A DNA stretch of 37,369 nt, from assembly GCA_023249725.1 (NCBI GenBank), contig JAHFBZ010000011.1:1-37369 (forward strand), in the 5' to 3' direction. Positions within the stretch are counted from its first letter, which is position 1. Each line of letters begins with the position of its first letter. The stretch is from Methanobacteriaceae archaeon. Its GTDB lineage: Archaea; Methanobacteriota; Methanobacteria; Methanobacteriales; Methanobacteriaceae. The notes beneath the pieces are model-generated. The model did not search any database. It worked only from the letters and a program-made list of their open reading frames with translations, and was not told where the DNA came from. The position numbers and the translations under genes were made by a program. This document shows positions 20,522-29,873 of the stretch, piece by piece.

Positions 20522-21181
20522 TTAAGGTTTTTCACAAGTGATCATAAAAATAGTCCTATCGCCTATGCTAACTGCCCGATCAGCAATTCTTTCCAGGAAA
20601 CGAGCCACAAAGAGCAAGTTTATCAGGTAAGAAATAGCATCTTTATCATCAAACATACTTCCAGTGATATGGTCTAGGGCTTGATCAAATAAATCGTCTA
20701 CTTTATCATCATCATGGCGCAGTTCTTTAGCCATATCCATATTCTGATCTAGAAAAACATAGATACCTTTACTTAACATCATCTGAACAAAATCAGCCAT
20801 ATGTTTAAGGTCTTCACTTGGTTTTTTAGGTATTTCTTCATCTTTCAATTTTTCAGCGGCATCCGTAATATTCGCTGCTAAGTAAGCTATACGTTTTAAG
20901 TGGCTTCCAACTTTAATACATGCTTCAATAAACCTTAAATCACGAGCAACAGGTTGTTCAGCTGCAATTATGCTTATACATCTTCTTTCAAGTTCAAAAA
21001 CCATCCCATCAATTTCTTTACTATCTGCAACGACTTTTTTGGCCATTTCCTCATCGTATTCCAAAAAAACGTCCACTGCATTTTTATGGGCCTGTATAGT
21101 CCTTTGTCCAATATCTTCCATTTCTTTTCTCAAGTCTTTAAGTCTTTTACGGAATAATATCCGCGGATATTTTTTATCCAT
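20522..21181 (-). CDS. phoU: PhoU-family phosphate uptake regulator (distal copy)
   Basis: The 219 residues form two three-helix PhoU repeats, with the family's acidic motifs RRCISIIAAEQPVARDLRFIEACIKVGSHLKRIAYLA and LLFVARFLERIADRAVSIGDR. PhoU restrains the Pst importer and, in many organisms, phosphate signalling. The ATG at 21181 has GGGAGGG nine bases upstream. The frame opens at a TTG inside that site, which cannot be the start. It is the last gene of the phosphate operon; an A-rich stretch on the plus strand at about 20494-20512 gives T runs downstream and may terminate it. Confidence 0.9.
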   Translation of the reverse strand: MDKKYPRILFRKRLKDLRKEMEDIGQRTIQAHKNAVDVFLEYDEEMAKKVVADSKEIDGMVFELERRCISIIAAEQPVARDLRFIEACIKVGSHLKRIAYLAANITDAAEKLKDEEIPKKPSEDLKHMADFVQMMLSKGIYVFLDQNMDMAKELRHDDDKVDDLFDQALDHITGSMFDDKDAISYLINLLFVARFLERIADRAVSIGDRTIFMITCEKP

Positions 21182-21201
21182 TAATAACCCTCCCAATAAA
21201 T

Positions 21202-21645
21202 CTAAGATTTGTAAGATTTGTAATTAAGTATCAAGTTTTCCACATCTTCTTCTGAAGGCGCTCTAATCCGGTATTTCTCTAAAAGATCTTTGCGTGAAGC
21301 AATATCCGAAACTTTTTCATTAAGTATTAATTTAATTTCAATAGGTAGTGAAAGTTTACATTCTTCATTTAATTCAATTAAAGTTTCAAATAAAGAATTA
21401 TTTGTTTGATAAATCTCTAATTTTGAATCATTAGCAATATCAATATTTTTCATGGCTTTATTTTCATAGAACTCTTCTAAAGACGATACATCCATGCACC
21501 AGGATCCCACAATAAAACCTTCTTTTATGAAAATTACTGCCTCATTATCCCGATTCAATATTTTAATATAACCAAACTCAGGCAAATCAGACTTATCTAA
21601 ATTTCCATATTCCATTATTATAGGGTCTTCTGTGGGTAGCCACAA
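21202..21645 (-). CDS. Unknown protein between two phoU genes (DUF2226-like?)
   Basis: The 147 residues begin with a beta-rich part (GYIKILNRDNEAVIFIKEGF, VGSWCMDVSSLEEFY), followed by helices and the tail DLLEKYRIRAPSEEDVENLI. That tail recurs in several methanogen proteins of unknown function. It faintly recalls DUF2226, but I am not sure. No catalytic motif is visible. It lies 14 bases after one phoU and 20 bases before the other, so it is surely cotranscribed and could help sense or relay phosphate status. It starts with TTG at 21645, with GAGGCG upstream; no ATG sits near the binding site. Confidence 0.6.
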   Translation of the reverse strand: MWLPTEDPIIMEYGNLDKSDLPEFGYIKILNRDNEAVIFIKEGFIVGSWCMDVSSLEEFYENKAMKNIDIANDSKLEIYQTNNSLFETLIELNEECKLSLPIEIKLILNEKVSDIASRKDLLEKYRIRAPSEEDVENLILNYKSYKS

Positions 21646-21659
21646 TTTGATCGCCTCGA

Positions 21660-22328
21660 TTATCTCATTAAAACATTATAAAACACTTTATGGTGCATTA
21701 CTCTTTTTCCTACAATCATGTAAGCAATTCTATCTGCCATTCCCATTACATGGTGGCCCATACTTAATAGATTTCTTCCCACCAGTATCAAATGAGTGGA
21801 TGAAACTCCAATTTCTTCACCATCATACTGAGCAAACATCTGATTATAAAAATCTTGTAAGGGGACATAGTTTTTGGTGGATCTTTTCAGTAGTTGAATA
21901 TCCTGGGCAATCAAAGCCCCTACACCATCTTTTATCATTGTTTGAACTGTCTGTGACATAAAGCTAAGATGAGGTGGTTTGTAGGGGTTTTTTCCATTGG
22001 TATTAGCATCAATAGCATATCTCGCTATATAAGCAGCTAGAATATTTATTCTTTCAAGTTCTATAGAAGTTCTGAGTAAAGCAGCACCCATTCTGAGATC
22101 TTTGGCAACAGGTTGATGCAATCCCAGGATTTTAAGACATCCATGTTCAATTTCATGACTTTTTTCATTTACTAAAGCCGTGGATTCTATAATATTCCTT
22201 GCTTTAGAGATATCTCCTTCTAAAAAGCTGATAACCGCATCATCAACCCGTTCCACTGTCAGATTACTATAATCAATCACTTCTTTACTAAGTGAAGATA
22301 GTTTATTTTCTAAAATAGCCCCAAACAT
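21660..22328 (-). CDS. phoU: PhoU-family phosphate uptake regulator (proximal copy)
   Basis: The 222 residues are the second PhoU of the operon. The motif HGCLKILGLHQPVAKDLRMGAALLRTSIELERINILAA has the same layout as in the distal copy, and LVGRNLLSMGHHVMGMADRIAYMIVG forms the second repeat. The distal and proximal copies are clearly diverged, so they are not a recent duplication. The gene starts 56 bases after pstB. ATG at 22328 has AGGTGA upstream. Confidence 0.9.
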   Translation of the reverse strand: MFGAILENKLSSLSKEVIDYSNLTVERVDDAVISFLEGDISKARNIIESTALVNEKSHEIEHGCLKILGLHQPVAKDLRMGAALLRTSIELERINILAAYIARYAIDANTNGKNPYKPPHLSFMSQTVQTMIKDGVGALIAQDIQLLKRSTKNYVPLQDFYNQMFAQYDGEEIGVSSTHLILVGRNLLSMGHHVMGMADRIAYMIVGKRVMHHKVFYNVLMR

Positions 22329-22384
22329 CAGCTCACCTATTGGATTGCATGTTCAATCTCTCCATTACTGATTACAAAAACGAT

Positions 22385-23137
22385 TTAACCAAACCTACCA
22401 GTAATATAATCTTCTGTCCTTTTGTCTTCTGGTTCCAGGAATAATCTTTCTGTGAGATTACTCTCCACGATTTCTCCATGCAGGAAGAAAGAGGTATGTT
22501 TAGAAACCCGGGTTGCTTGTTGCATGTTGTGAGTTACTATAATTATTGTAAAATCATTTTTTAATTTGTGAATTAGATCTTCAATTTTGGTGGTTGATAT
22601 GGGATCCAGTGCAGAACATGGTTCATCCATAAGAATAACTTCCGGTTTTATGGCAATGGTTCTAGCAATGCATAATCTTTGTTGTTGACCACCAGAAAGA
22701 CCCATAGCAGATTTATCAAGCTTATCCTTTACTTCATCCCACAATGCAGCTGATTTTAAACTTTCTTCAACTCTTTCCTGCACAGTATCCTTATCAGTAA
22801 TCCCGTGAACTCGCAAACCATAAGCAACATTGTCAAATATTGATTTTGGAAAAGGGTTAGGTTTCTGGAATACCATTCCTATTTTTTTCCGAAGATCCAC
22901 CACATCAATTTTAGGATCGTATATATCTTCACCATCTAAATAAACGACTCCATCACGTCTAAAAGTTGGAATAACATCATTCATACGGTTTAAAGTTCTT
23001 ATAAATGTGGATTTACCACAACCAGAAGGCCCAATAAGGGCGGTCACTGTGTTTTTTGGAATTTTTATATTAATGTCTTTGAGGATGTGTGCATCATCAA
23101 AGTAAACATTTAAATCTTCAACTTCGATTCTATTCAT
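22385..23137 (-). CDS. pstB: Phosphate ABC importer, ATP-binding subunit
   Basis: The 250 residues have Walker [10 protein letters not shown] (36-44), the Q-loop around [11 protein letters not shown], the signature LSGGQ (147-151), Walker B VILMDEP, and the H-loop [15 protein letters not shown]. The [16 protein letters not shown] block and the C-terminal YITGRFG are typical of PstB. It drives phosphate import through PstC and PstA. The ATG lies one base after the pstA stop, with GGGGAGA overlapping the end of pstA. Confidence 0.95.
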   Translation of the reverse strand: MNRIEVEDLNVYFDDAHILKDINIKIPKNTVTALIGPSGCGKSTFIRTLNRMNDVIPTFRRDGVVYLDGEDIYDPKIDVVDLRKKIGMVFQKPNPFPKSIFDNVAYGLRVHGITDKDTVQERVEESLKSAALWDEVKDKLDKSAMGLSGGQQQRLCIARTIAIKPEVILMDEPCSALDPISTTKIEDLIHKLKNDFTIIIVTHNMQQATRVSKHTSFFLHGEIVESNLTERLFLEPEDKRTEDYITGRFG

Positions 23138-23138
23138 T

Positions 23139-23990
23139 CTATCTCCCCATCATCTTTTTCCGGTATCTTTCAACAAATGTATTAGTTAATACAGTAATTA
23201 CAAGCAACATTATTACCAGTACAGCTGCCGTTCCATATGCATTGTCCAGAGAAATTCCTTCAGTAGCCATTACAAACAGGTGCAGCGGTAAAGGCCTTCC
23301 CGGGTCAAATATAGATGCTGGCATGGCCAACGCAGAACCAACAACAAACAAAATTGCTGCAGCTTCTGATATCGCCCTAGCCATACCTAAAATGACTCCA
23401 GTGGTTATTCCAGGTATAGCTGCAGGTAAAACTACCCTATAGACCGTTTCCCATTTATTTGCGCCTAATGCCAAACTTCCTTCTCGATAAGATCTTGGAA
23501 CAGATTCAATAGAAACTTCAGCCACTTGAAAAATAGTGGGAAGAGCCATTAAAGCAAGAACTAACCCTCCTGAAAGTAATGACCATCCCATTCCTAAAAA
23601 TATTACGAAAAACGATAGTCCAAATAGACCAAACACAATTGAAGGTATGGCAGCCAGAGTTTCTGCTCCGAATCTAATTAGTTTAACTAATCTACTCTCG
23701 CCAGCATATTCTGAAAGATATACTGCAGCCCCAACACCTAGTGGTGCGGCCACAATTCCAGCGATCAGTGTTACATATATACTGGAAACAATCATAGGTG
23801 CTATTCCACCCGCTCTTCCAGAATCAATAGGATCTGCAAGTAAAAATTCCAGGCTAATCACAGGCATTCCTTTCAAGATAATGTATCCAATTATAACAAT
23901 TAGAATAATTATCGTTAGTATCCCTGAAGCCCAAAAAATAGATTTCATTATTTTCTGTGCATTTTTAGGAGAAATTATTCTAAATGACAT
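23139..23990 (-). CDS. pstA: Phosphate ABC importer, permease subunit
   Basis: The 283 residues form six membrane helices with the ABC-permease EAA loop [28 protein letters not shown], used to contact PstB. Helices include [20 protein letters not shown] and [14 protein letters not shown] precedes the loop. It pairs with PstC. The ATG at 23990 has GGTG eight bases upstream; the GTG that opens the frame at 23999 is part of that site. It lies 90 bases after pstC. Confidence 0.93.
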   Translation of the reverse strand: MSFRIISPKNAQKIMKSIFWASGILTIIILIVIIGYIILKGMPVISLEFLLADPIDSGRAGGIAPMIVSSIYVTLIAGIVAAPLGVGAAVYLSEYAGESRLVKLIRFGAETLAAIPSIVFGLFGLSFFVIFLGMGWSLLSGGLVLALMALPTIFQVAEVSIESVPRSYREGSLALGANKWETVYRVVLPAAIPGITTGVILGMARAISEAAAILFVVGSALAMPASIFDPGRPLPLHLFVMATEGISLDNAYGTAAVLVIMLLVITVLTNTFVERYRKKMMGR

Positions 23991-24080
23991 GTTTAACACC
24001 GCATTTTTCTAAAATCAAATTATTAAAGTATTTATAACTTGAAGTTTTCTTTAAGGATACGTTGGTTAACATTGAAGGTT

Positions 24081-24956
24081 TCATAGATATCCTCCTCCAA
24101 TTACAACCTTTTTCTTGTAGTGATAATAGTTAGCTATTACTAATAGAACCATAATCATTAAGAATAGCACGACTGCAGTTCCAAACAAGGCATTGTAATG
24201 TAGGCCTGTTGCATAACCCATTTCTAAGGCAATGTTAGATGTTAGTGCTCTTACTGGATCCATAATGGAACCTGGTATCTGAGTTACATTTCCTGCAACC
24301 ATAATTACGGCCAGAGTTTCTCCTACGGCACGGCCCATACCCAGAATAATTGCAGTTATTACTCCCGGAATTGCTGCCGGAAAAATAACATTCTTTATGG
24401 TTTGCCATTGTGTAGCTCCTAGGGCTAAAGATGCTTCTTTGTACTCGAGAGGGACTGAACGTAGCGCATCCACCGAAACACTTATTATAGTAGGTAAAAT
24501 CATTACAGTCAAAATAATGGATGCTGTGAGCATACTAAACCCTGTACCACCGAATTGAACCCTAACAAATGGTACTAGAACTATAAGACCAAAAAATCCA
24601 TAAACTACCGATGGAATACCGGCTAATGTTTCAATCACCGGTTTTAAAATTTTTGTCATAGTAGGGGGTGCTATTTCCGCCATGAATATTGCACATAGTA
24701 TTGAAAGTGGCACCGCCATTATTAAAGCCAATATCGTAATGCACAGGGATCCAATGATCATGGTGAAAACACCATATTGACCATCAGATGGGGCCCAGTC
24801 CATACCAAAAATGAAATTCAGAAAACCATATTCCTGAAATATGGGAAAACCTTCCCTGAATATAAAAGCAATTATCAGCAGAATCACAATTATGGAAAAT
24901 ATAGCTGTGATAAAAAGCCCTTTCTCAACAAAGTATTCTTCAAGTCTTTTATTCAT
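24081..24956 (-). CDS. pstC: Phosphate ABC importer, permease subunit
   Basis: The 291 residues form six membrane helices. The EAA loop is [30 protein letters not shown], and [16 protein letters not shown] is a typical PstC block. It forms the phosphate channel with PstA. The ATG at 24956 has GGGGTG six bases upstream; the TTG at 24968 that opens the frame lies just before that site. A 292-base AT-rich gap separates it from the preceding pstS and could hold its own promoter. Confidence 0.93.
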   Translation of the reverse strand: MNKRLEEYFVEKGLFITAIFSIIVILLIIAFIFREGFPIFQEYGFLNFIFGMDWAPSDGQYGVFTMIIGSLCITILALIMAVPLSILCAIFMAEIAPPTMTKILKPVIETLAGIPSVVYGFFGLIVLVPFVRVQFGGTGFSMLTASIILTVMILPTIISVSVDALRSVPLEYKEASLALGATQWQTIKNVIFPAAIPGVITAIILGMGRAVGETLAVIMVAGNVTQIPGSIMDPVRALTSNIALEMGYATGLHYNALFGTAVVLFLMIMVLLVIANYYHYKKKVVIGGGYL

Positions 24957-25248
24957 AATGCACCCCAAATATAGTCGGTAATTTTTGTTTAAATTAAATG
25001 AATCAATTTAACAATTAATTAAATGAATGAATGATGAGTTTCAATAATTTTTAATATTTTTATCGAGCATTTAATATTTTTGAATATGAAATTCAATAAA
25101 TATTATATAAATTTTTGTTGATTATTATTTGTGAATCATATATAATTATTTGTTGATTATTTGTGAATTCTGAAGTAGATAAATCAAATTTTAAAATTAA
25201 TGGATTTTTTGATATTTTTTTGATAAAAATTGGAGATTTGATATGTAT

Positions 25249-26097
25249 TCAGAATGTAATTCCTACATCATCTGAAACATTACCAATAGCTGGAACAATC
25301 TTTTCACTTCTTATAATTGATTGACCTTCTAGAGAGAAGACCCAGTCAATAAATTCTTTGGTAGCACCCTGGGGGTCGCCTTTAGTCAAGAATTCAAATG
25401 GAACCTGCAAAGTATAGGAACCATCAGATATAGTGGTTTCCAAAGGAGTTATTCCACCTATTTCAAGTGTTTTAACGTCATTACTCATGTGAGAAAGCGA
25501 TACGAATCCAATAGCATAAGGATCTTGTTTTACAGCTTGTTTAACGCCCTCTGTAGATCCCTGAACAATTGCGTCTGATCTAATCTTGGTTTTGTTCATA
25601 ACCAGTGCGTTAAAAGAACTTAAAGTTCCAGAGCCAGATTCCCTTACCACAACATGAATTTCAGCATCCGCACCACCAACTTTTTCCCAATTAGTGATAT
25701 TACCATTATAAATGTCTTTTATTTGTTCTTTACTAAGATCAGAAACCCCATTCTCCAGGTTAACTGCTATTACAATCCCATCTTTACCAATCACATATTC
25801 TTGTATTCCATCCTTTTCATCTGATTTTAAAGGCTTGGAACTGGTCCCGATATTAACAATTCCTTGTTCTGTAGTTCTTATGCCCAGGCCAGATCCACCA
25901 CCCTGAACATTAATCTTAACATTCGGGTGCTCTTTCATATATACTTCAGCTAACTTTTCAGCCACTGGTTGAACCGAGGTAGAACCTGCGATTTCGATCC
26001 TATCATATTGAAATCCTGGTTTAAAGAGCAGATAAGCACCAATGAGGATTATAATAATAATAATAATAATAATTCCAAACTTAAGTTTTGAGTCCAT
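25249..26097 (-). CDS. pstS: Phosphate-binding protein, second copy
   Basis: This extracytoplasmic solute-binding protein of 282 residues has an N-terminal hydrophobic anchor containing nine isoleucines (residues 8-16), encoded by an ATT microsatellite. The mature domain has the phosphate-binding loops [37 protein letters not shown] and [12 protein letters not shown]. There is no lipobox cysteine, so it is either a membrane-anchored or a cleaved protein. The ATG at 26097 has AAGGTGA upstream; the 35 codons before it are AT-rich leader. It is a paralogue of the pstS at 26379-27191. Confidence 0.92.
   Translation of the reverse strand: MDSKLKFGIIIIIIIIILIGAYLLFKPGFQYDRIEIAGSTSVQPVAEKLAEVYMKEHPNVKINVQGGGSGLGIRTTEQGIVNIGTSSKPLKSDEKDGIQEYVIGKDGIVIAVNLENGVSDLSKEQIKDIYNGNITNWEKVGGADAEIHVVVRESGSGTLSSFNALVMNKTKIRSDAIVQGSTEGVKQAVKQDPYAIGFVSLSHMSNDVKTLEIGGITPLETTISDGSYTLQVPFEFLTKGDPQGATKEFIDWVFSLEGQSIIRSEKIVPAIGNVSDDVGITF
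25898..25971. repeat. 74-base block identical to 26998-27071
   Basis: This segment of the second pstS is identical, base for base, to 26998-27071 in the first pstS, 1,100 bases away. It encodes the conserved region [16 protein letters not shown]. The sequence on both sides differs at many positions. Confidence 0.9.
26051..26071. repeat. (ATA)7 microsatellite coding a poly-Ile membrane anchor
   Basis: Seven perfect ATA units (ATT frame on the coding strand) encode most of the isoleucine run in the N-terminal anchor of the second PstS. Changes in unit number would lengthen or shorten the hydrophobic segment in frame. Confidence 0.85.
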
Positions 26098-26325
26098 TAC
26101 ATCACCTTTGAGAAATAAATTCTTTTTTTCTCTATTTAAATGCTGCCGTGATTTAATAATCTTTAGCATATTTAGATATATTTTTGATGAATATAAATAC
26201 AAATTGATAACTTAAGCTAGTATGACATTTTATAAGAATTATTTTATGTAAGATATTGAATTTATTTTTCTTGAATTTGACTATTCTATTTTAAAACTTT
26301 CAGGATTGATTAATATCCAAAATAC

Positions 26326-26362
26326 AAAAAAAATGAGATGGTGGTTATTAACCACACTCATT
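26326..26362 (-). terminator. Intrinsic-type terminator between the two pstS genes
   Basis: On the minus strand AATGAG (26362-26357) pairs with CTCATT (26337-26332). Inside them GTGGTTA and TAACCAC form a second stem around a single base. Eight Ts follow (26333-26326). It lies 17 bases after the stop of the first pstS and 229 bases before the next pstS, within what otherwise looks like one operon. Confidence 0.75.
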
Positions 26363-26378
26363 TAATTATTTTATTTAA

Positions 26379-27191
26379 TTATTTTGCAGGTACTAGCTTT
26401 TCAGATTTTACTATTTCCTGTCCAGCCGGGCTTAAAACCCAGTCAATGAATTCTTTTACTGCACCTTTAGCATCGCCTTTTACTAAGAAAAGGAATGGTC
26501 TTTGTACTTTGTAAGTACCATCAGTCACAGTTGCTTCGGAAGGAGTTACACCATCAATTTTTAAAGCTTTTACACTTTCGTCAAGATTTGCTAAGGATAT
26601 GAATCCTATGGCATTTGGATCTTGTTTAACTGCTTGTTTAACTGCTTCAGTGGAACTTTGAACAATTGCGTCCTTTTTAATTTTGGTTTCTTTACCCATG
26701 ACTATTTCTTCAAAAGCACTTCTTGTTCCAGAACCGTCTTCTCTGGTCACAACATTAATTTCCGCATCAGATCCACCTACTTCTTTCCAGTTGGTAATGT
26801 TTCCACTGAAAATACCTTTAACCTGGTCAGGAGTTAATGCACTGACTGAATTTTGACTGTTAACAGCTATTACAATTCCATCTTTAGCAATCATGTATTC
26901 GGTTAGACCGGCAGATTCGTTGTCTTTTAGTTCTTTGGAACTAGTACCGATGTCCGCGGTGCCTTGTTGAGCACTGGTTATGCCTACACTAGAACCTCCA
27001 CCCTGAACATTAATCTTAACATTCGGGTGCTCTTTCATATATACTTCAGCTAACTTTTCAGCCACTGGTTGTACAGAAGTTGATCCAACAATGTCTATTT
27101 TAGATTCCTGGCTTCCGCCACCGAGTGCCATAACGGCACCGGCTATTATTATTATAGCAACGATTATTCCAATGATAATTTTGGTATCCAT
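26379..27191 (-). CDS. pstS: Phosphate-binding protein, first copy
   Basis: The 270 residues have an N-terminal anchor or signal ([21 protein letters not shown]), then a binding domain with [50 protein letters not shown] and [14 protein letters not shown]. It is complete and very like its neighbour throughout. The ATG at 27191 has GAGGTGG (27204-27198) upstream and a TATA element at about 27230. It is first in the phosphate locus and is followed by a terminator, so it is probably the most highly expressed gene there. Confidence 0.94.
   Translation of the reverse strand: MDTKIIIGIIVAIIIIAGAVMALGGGSQESKIDIVGSTSVQPVAEKLAEVYMKEHPNVKINVQGGGSSVGITSAQQGTADIGTSSKELKDNESAGLTEYMIAKDGIVIAVNSQNSVSALTPDQVKGIFSGNITNWKEVGGSDAEINVVTREDGSGTRSAFEEIVMGKETKIKKDAIVQSSTEAVKQAVKQDPNAIGFISLANLDESVKALKIDGVTPSEATVTDGTYKVQRPFLFLVKGDAKGAVKEFIDWVLSPAGQEIVKSEKLVPAK
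26998..27071. repeat. 74-base block identical to 25898-25971
   Basis: This is the partner copy, in the first pstS, of the identical block described at 25898-25971. Confidence 0.9.
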
Positions 27192-27225
27192 ATTTTACCA
27201 CCTCATTCTTAACCTTAGCCTACAA

Positions 27226-27273
27226 GCATATAAAGGTTACTATTTAGTGTACTAATAATCACTTTTAGTGAAC
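27226..27273 (-). promoter_or_regulatory. pst promoter with paired repeats (candidate operator)
   Basis: On the minus strand TTTATATGC (27234-27226) is a good TATA box about 40 bases before the pstS start. Just upstream on the plus strand TTTAGTGTAC (27243-27252) and TTTAGTGAAC (27264-27273) are near-identical direct repeats 21 bases, or two helical turns, apart. Each also lies in a small dyad: TTAGT-GT-ACTAA, and TCACT-TTT-AGTGA. This is a plausible binding site for a phosphate repressor, perhaps the HTH-PhoU protein encoded at 28814-29740. Confidence 0.5.
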
Positions 27274-27390
27274 ATTTTTCTTTTTGGAGTATTTTAGAGG
27301 ATTAAAATAAAAATTTAGTTCTTAATTTAGGAACAATACTACGCTAAAAGCATTAAAGTTAAATAATCCTTTGATAATATAAGAGTCATT

Positions 27391-28185
27391 ATGATAACTG
27401 AGGAAGTATTAAAGGATATATTCAAACCCAATAATCTCAAGTGGAGGACCGCTATAACAAAGGTAGAACCTAATAGGCTCCTAACCAGAGGCCATCTACA
27501 AGAAGATTTGATAGGAAATACATCCTTTGCAGAAATGATATATCTCTTAATCAATGGAGAAGAACCTTCAAAGAACGAATCAAAAATGCTGGAAGCCATA
27601 TTGGTATCATTCTGTGACCATGGAGTAACACCCCCTAGCACACAGTCCGCGAGATTAATGGCTTCGGCAGGATCTCCAATGCATGCCTGTTTGGCTGGAG
27701 CTTTGCTGGCTTTTGGAGAAAATCACGCCGGAGCCATTGAAAAATCCATGCAAGTCCTTCAAGAAGGTATAAATAAAACTAGATCAGACATGGACATTGA
27801 TAGTATGGCAGAAATCATGTTTGATTACTTCATGAAAAGAGAAGAAAAAATTCCAGGATTTGGACACCGATATCATGATGAAGATCCTAGAGCACCAAGA
27901 CTTATGGAACTGGCCCAGGAATATGAATGTCTAGGTAGGCACAGTGAACTGGCCCTAGCCCTTGAAAATCTACTTTTCGAGTCCAAAGGTATTCGAATGA
28001 ATATAGATGGTGCTAATGCCGGAATTTTATCTGATCTTGGGTTTGATTGGAGATTAGGAAGTGGAATGTTTATGATAGGAAGACTACCTGGAATAATGGC
28101 CCATGTACATGAAGAGGTCACTAGGGAGTCGCCATTTAGAAAGGTTTTTGAAATGGATGAAATTTATTATGATGGTAAAGAATGA
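27391..28185 (+). CDS. Citryl-CoA-lyase / short citrate-synthase-like protein
   Basis: The 264 residues are citrate-synthase-like but far shorter than the usual 370-430. The catalytic-site residues of the fold are present: FCDHGVTPPST (H77), GENHAGAIEKSM (H112), and PGFGHRYHDEDPRAPRL (H159, H162). The C-terminus has MNIDGANAGILSDLGFDW and GRLPGIMAHVHEEVTRESP. Such short members are annotated as citryl-CoA lyase, which splits citryl-CoA to acetyl-CoA and oxaloacetate. Whether this one makes or breaks citryl-CoA or citrate cannot be told here. It is divergent from the pst locus, with a weak binding site and T-rich DNA after it. Confidence 0.78.
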   Translation: MITEEVLKDIFKPNNLKWRTAITKVEPNRLLTRGHLQEDLIGNTSFAEMIYLLINGEEPSKNESKMLEAILVSFCDHGVTPPSTQSARLMASAGSPMHACLAGALLAFGENHAGAIEKSMQVLQEGINKTRSDMDIDSMAEIMFDYFMKREEKIPGFGHRYHDEDPRAPRLMELAQEYECLGRHSELALALENLLFESKGIRMNIDGANAGILSDLGFDWRLGSGMFMIGRLPGIMAHVHEEVTRESPFRKVFEMDEIYYDGKE

Positions 28186-28426
28186 AAAAAATACTGAAAT
28201 GATTAGATAATAATTAGATACTAAATTTTAGACGATATTTAATTGAATTTTTTAGTTTTGATTTTTTAATTTTTTATTAATTTTTAATTGACTATGCTTT
28301 AAATTACCATATTTATAATAATAAATAAGAACATATATATTAATATCAATATCCAAATTTCAATAAATATCCTAATTAATCTTATTAATTTGATTATTAT
28401 GAAATTAGAACTAAAGAGGAGATAAT

Positions 28427-28711
28427 ATGGAAGAAAAATACGAACAAGCTAAAAAAAGAGTAAAGCAGCTTAAAGCCTTTTACAACCATCTTTTGATTTA
28501 TTTAATAATAAATGCCCTTCTTTTTGTAATCAACTTTTTTGTTTCTCCCGGCACATGGTGGTTTTACTGGGTCACTATATTCTGGGGAATTGCAGTTTTA
28601 TGGCAGGGAATAGAGATTGTGTCAAGAAACAGATTCCTAGGAAAAGATTGGGAAGATAAAAAAATTAAAGAGTACATGGAAAAAGAAGAAATTGAAAAAA
28701 AAGAAGAATAA
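28427..28711 (+). CDS. 2TM-domain membrane protein
   Basis: The 94 residues have two membrane helices (FYNHLLIYLIINALLFVINF and WWFYWVTIFWGIAVLWQGIE) between a basic N-terminal helix (EQAKKRVKQLKAFY) and a charged tail (KDWEDKKIKEYMEKEE). This is the small 2TM domain, also found alone or fused to histidine kinases and regulators; its function is unknown. A strong AGAGGAG site precedes the ATG. It has its own promoter region of 241 AT-rich bases. Confidence 0.8.
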   Translation: MEEKYEQAKKRVKQLKAFYNHLLIYLIINALLFVINFFVSPGTWWFYWVTIFWGIAVLWQGIEIVSRNRFLGKDWEDKKIKEYMEKEEIEKKEE

Positions 28712-28813
28712 TATTAAAGAATATTGTAATTAATTTTTAATAGTTATTCTATTTTTCAAATTCTATTTTCAATATGAAATCAATCTGAATTAACTTGCTT
28801 TGTTAAATATATT

Positions 28814-29740
28814 TTATTCTTTGTTATTTGAACCATATGACTGCCTCTTTTCTCTAAATCTTTCCGGAGTGGTAGTTCTAGGAATATTACGGTAGTATTC
28901 AACTGCAGTATCTACTATTTCAATTGAAATATCCCCAATTCTTTCAAATGCTTTAACAACACGTGAAAGAGAGATATAATATGTTGAGCGGTCCTTATCC
29001 TCAAATGGAGTTTCTGCCATCTGAGTAGCTATACAATTAAGGGCCTTCTTTTGAAGAGCATGCATTTTCTCCTCATAATCCATAATATCATTTTTTAAAT
29101 CTAATCTTTCATTAATAAATGACTCCATAGACCAACTGACCATTTTACGGGCTGTTTGATACATATCTTCCAGATATTTGAGCATTTCCGAATCAACTTC
29201 ATATGCTTCTTTTAGAGTGAAATTAGCAATAATACCTGAATGATCACCTATACGTTCTAAATCATAAGCTATTTCACTAAAGACCATTGTTTTACTAAAT
29301 TCAGAGTAGGGATTTATGGCCATGGCCGTATCAACTGAAGACCTGACTTTTTCATGCATATTATTAGTAGTATAATCCATTTTAAGGGCTTCATTAGCCA
29401 TTCCAACATTGTAATTAGAAAATGCATTGAAGGATTTTTCCAGTTGTTGACATACATGTTCTGCCATATTTTTTAATATGTCTTTAATGACAAAACTTCC
29501 AGCATATTCTCTAGAGGTACGTTCCTCATCAAACATCTCTGAAAACTCATTAAATTTTTGAATATCCAATATATATGCCCTTCTTACCACACCTTTTTTT
29601 ACCATTGGTTGGAGAAGTTTGGTTACATATCTGCGAGTTATTCCTAATTTATCTGCAATTTCATCCTGTGTTGCTGGATTTTCATACAGTATAATATCTA
29701 GTATAGACTTAAGTGTAGTGTTTTTAGTCTTTTTATTCAT
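28814..29740 (-). CDS. Winged-helix / PhoU fusion regulator
   Basis: The 308 residues have an N-terminal winged helix-turn-helix (about residues 8-57, PATQDEIADKLGITRRYVTK with a basic wing MVKKGVVRRAYI). This is followed by two PhoU repeats (NMAEHVCQQLEKSFNAFSNY; FSEIAYDLERIGDHSGIIANF; SRVVKAFERIGDISIEIVD). A DNA-binding domain on PhoU suggests a transcriptional regulator responding to phosphate or the Pst complex. It lies 1.6 kb from pstS and faces the same way. The target is inferred, and the pst promoter repeats are the obvious candidate. The binding site before the ATG is weak. Confidence 0.85.
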   Translation of the reverse strand: MNKKTKNTTLKSILDIILYENPATQDEIADKLGITRRYVTKLLQPMVKKGVVRRAYILDIQKFNEFSEMFDEERTSREYAGSFVIKDILKNMAEHVCQQLEKSFNAFSNYNVGMANEALKMDYTTNNMHEKVRSSVDTAMAINPYSEFSKTMVFSEIAYDLERIGDHSGIIANFTLKEAYEVDSEMLKYLEDMYQTARKMVSWSMESFINERLDLKNDIMDYEEKMHALQKKALNCIATQMAETPFEDKDRSTYYISLSRVVKAFERIGDISIEIVDTAVEYYRNIPRTTTPERFREKRQSYGSNNKE

Positions 29741-29873
29741 GATATCCCTATTTGATTAAATATTTTTTAAAATTATACAATTAATTAAATTTTTAAAGAA
29801 ATAGAAATGATAATAGTTCCATAATTGATTCCAATATTTAGTTATGCTTCTGTCAAACAGCTAATTCATTTAT

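Noticed and set aside
26098-26202. N-terminal 35-codon extension of the second pstS
   Set aside because: The extension is AT-rich leader without a binding site; AAGGTGA stands before the ATG at 26097.
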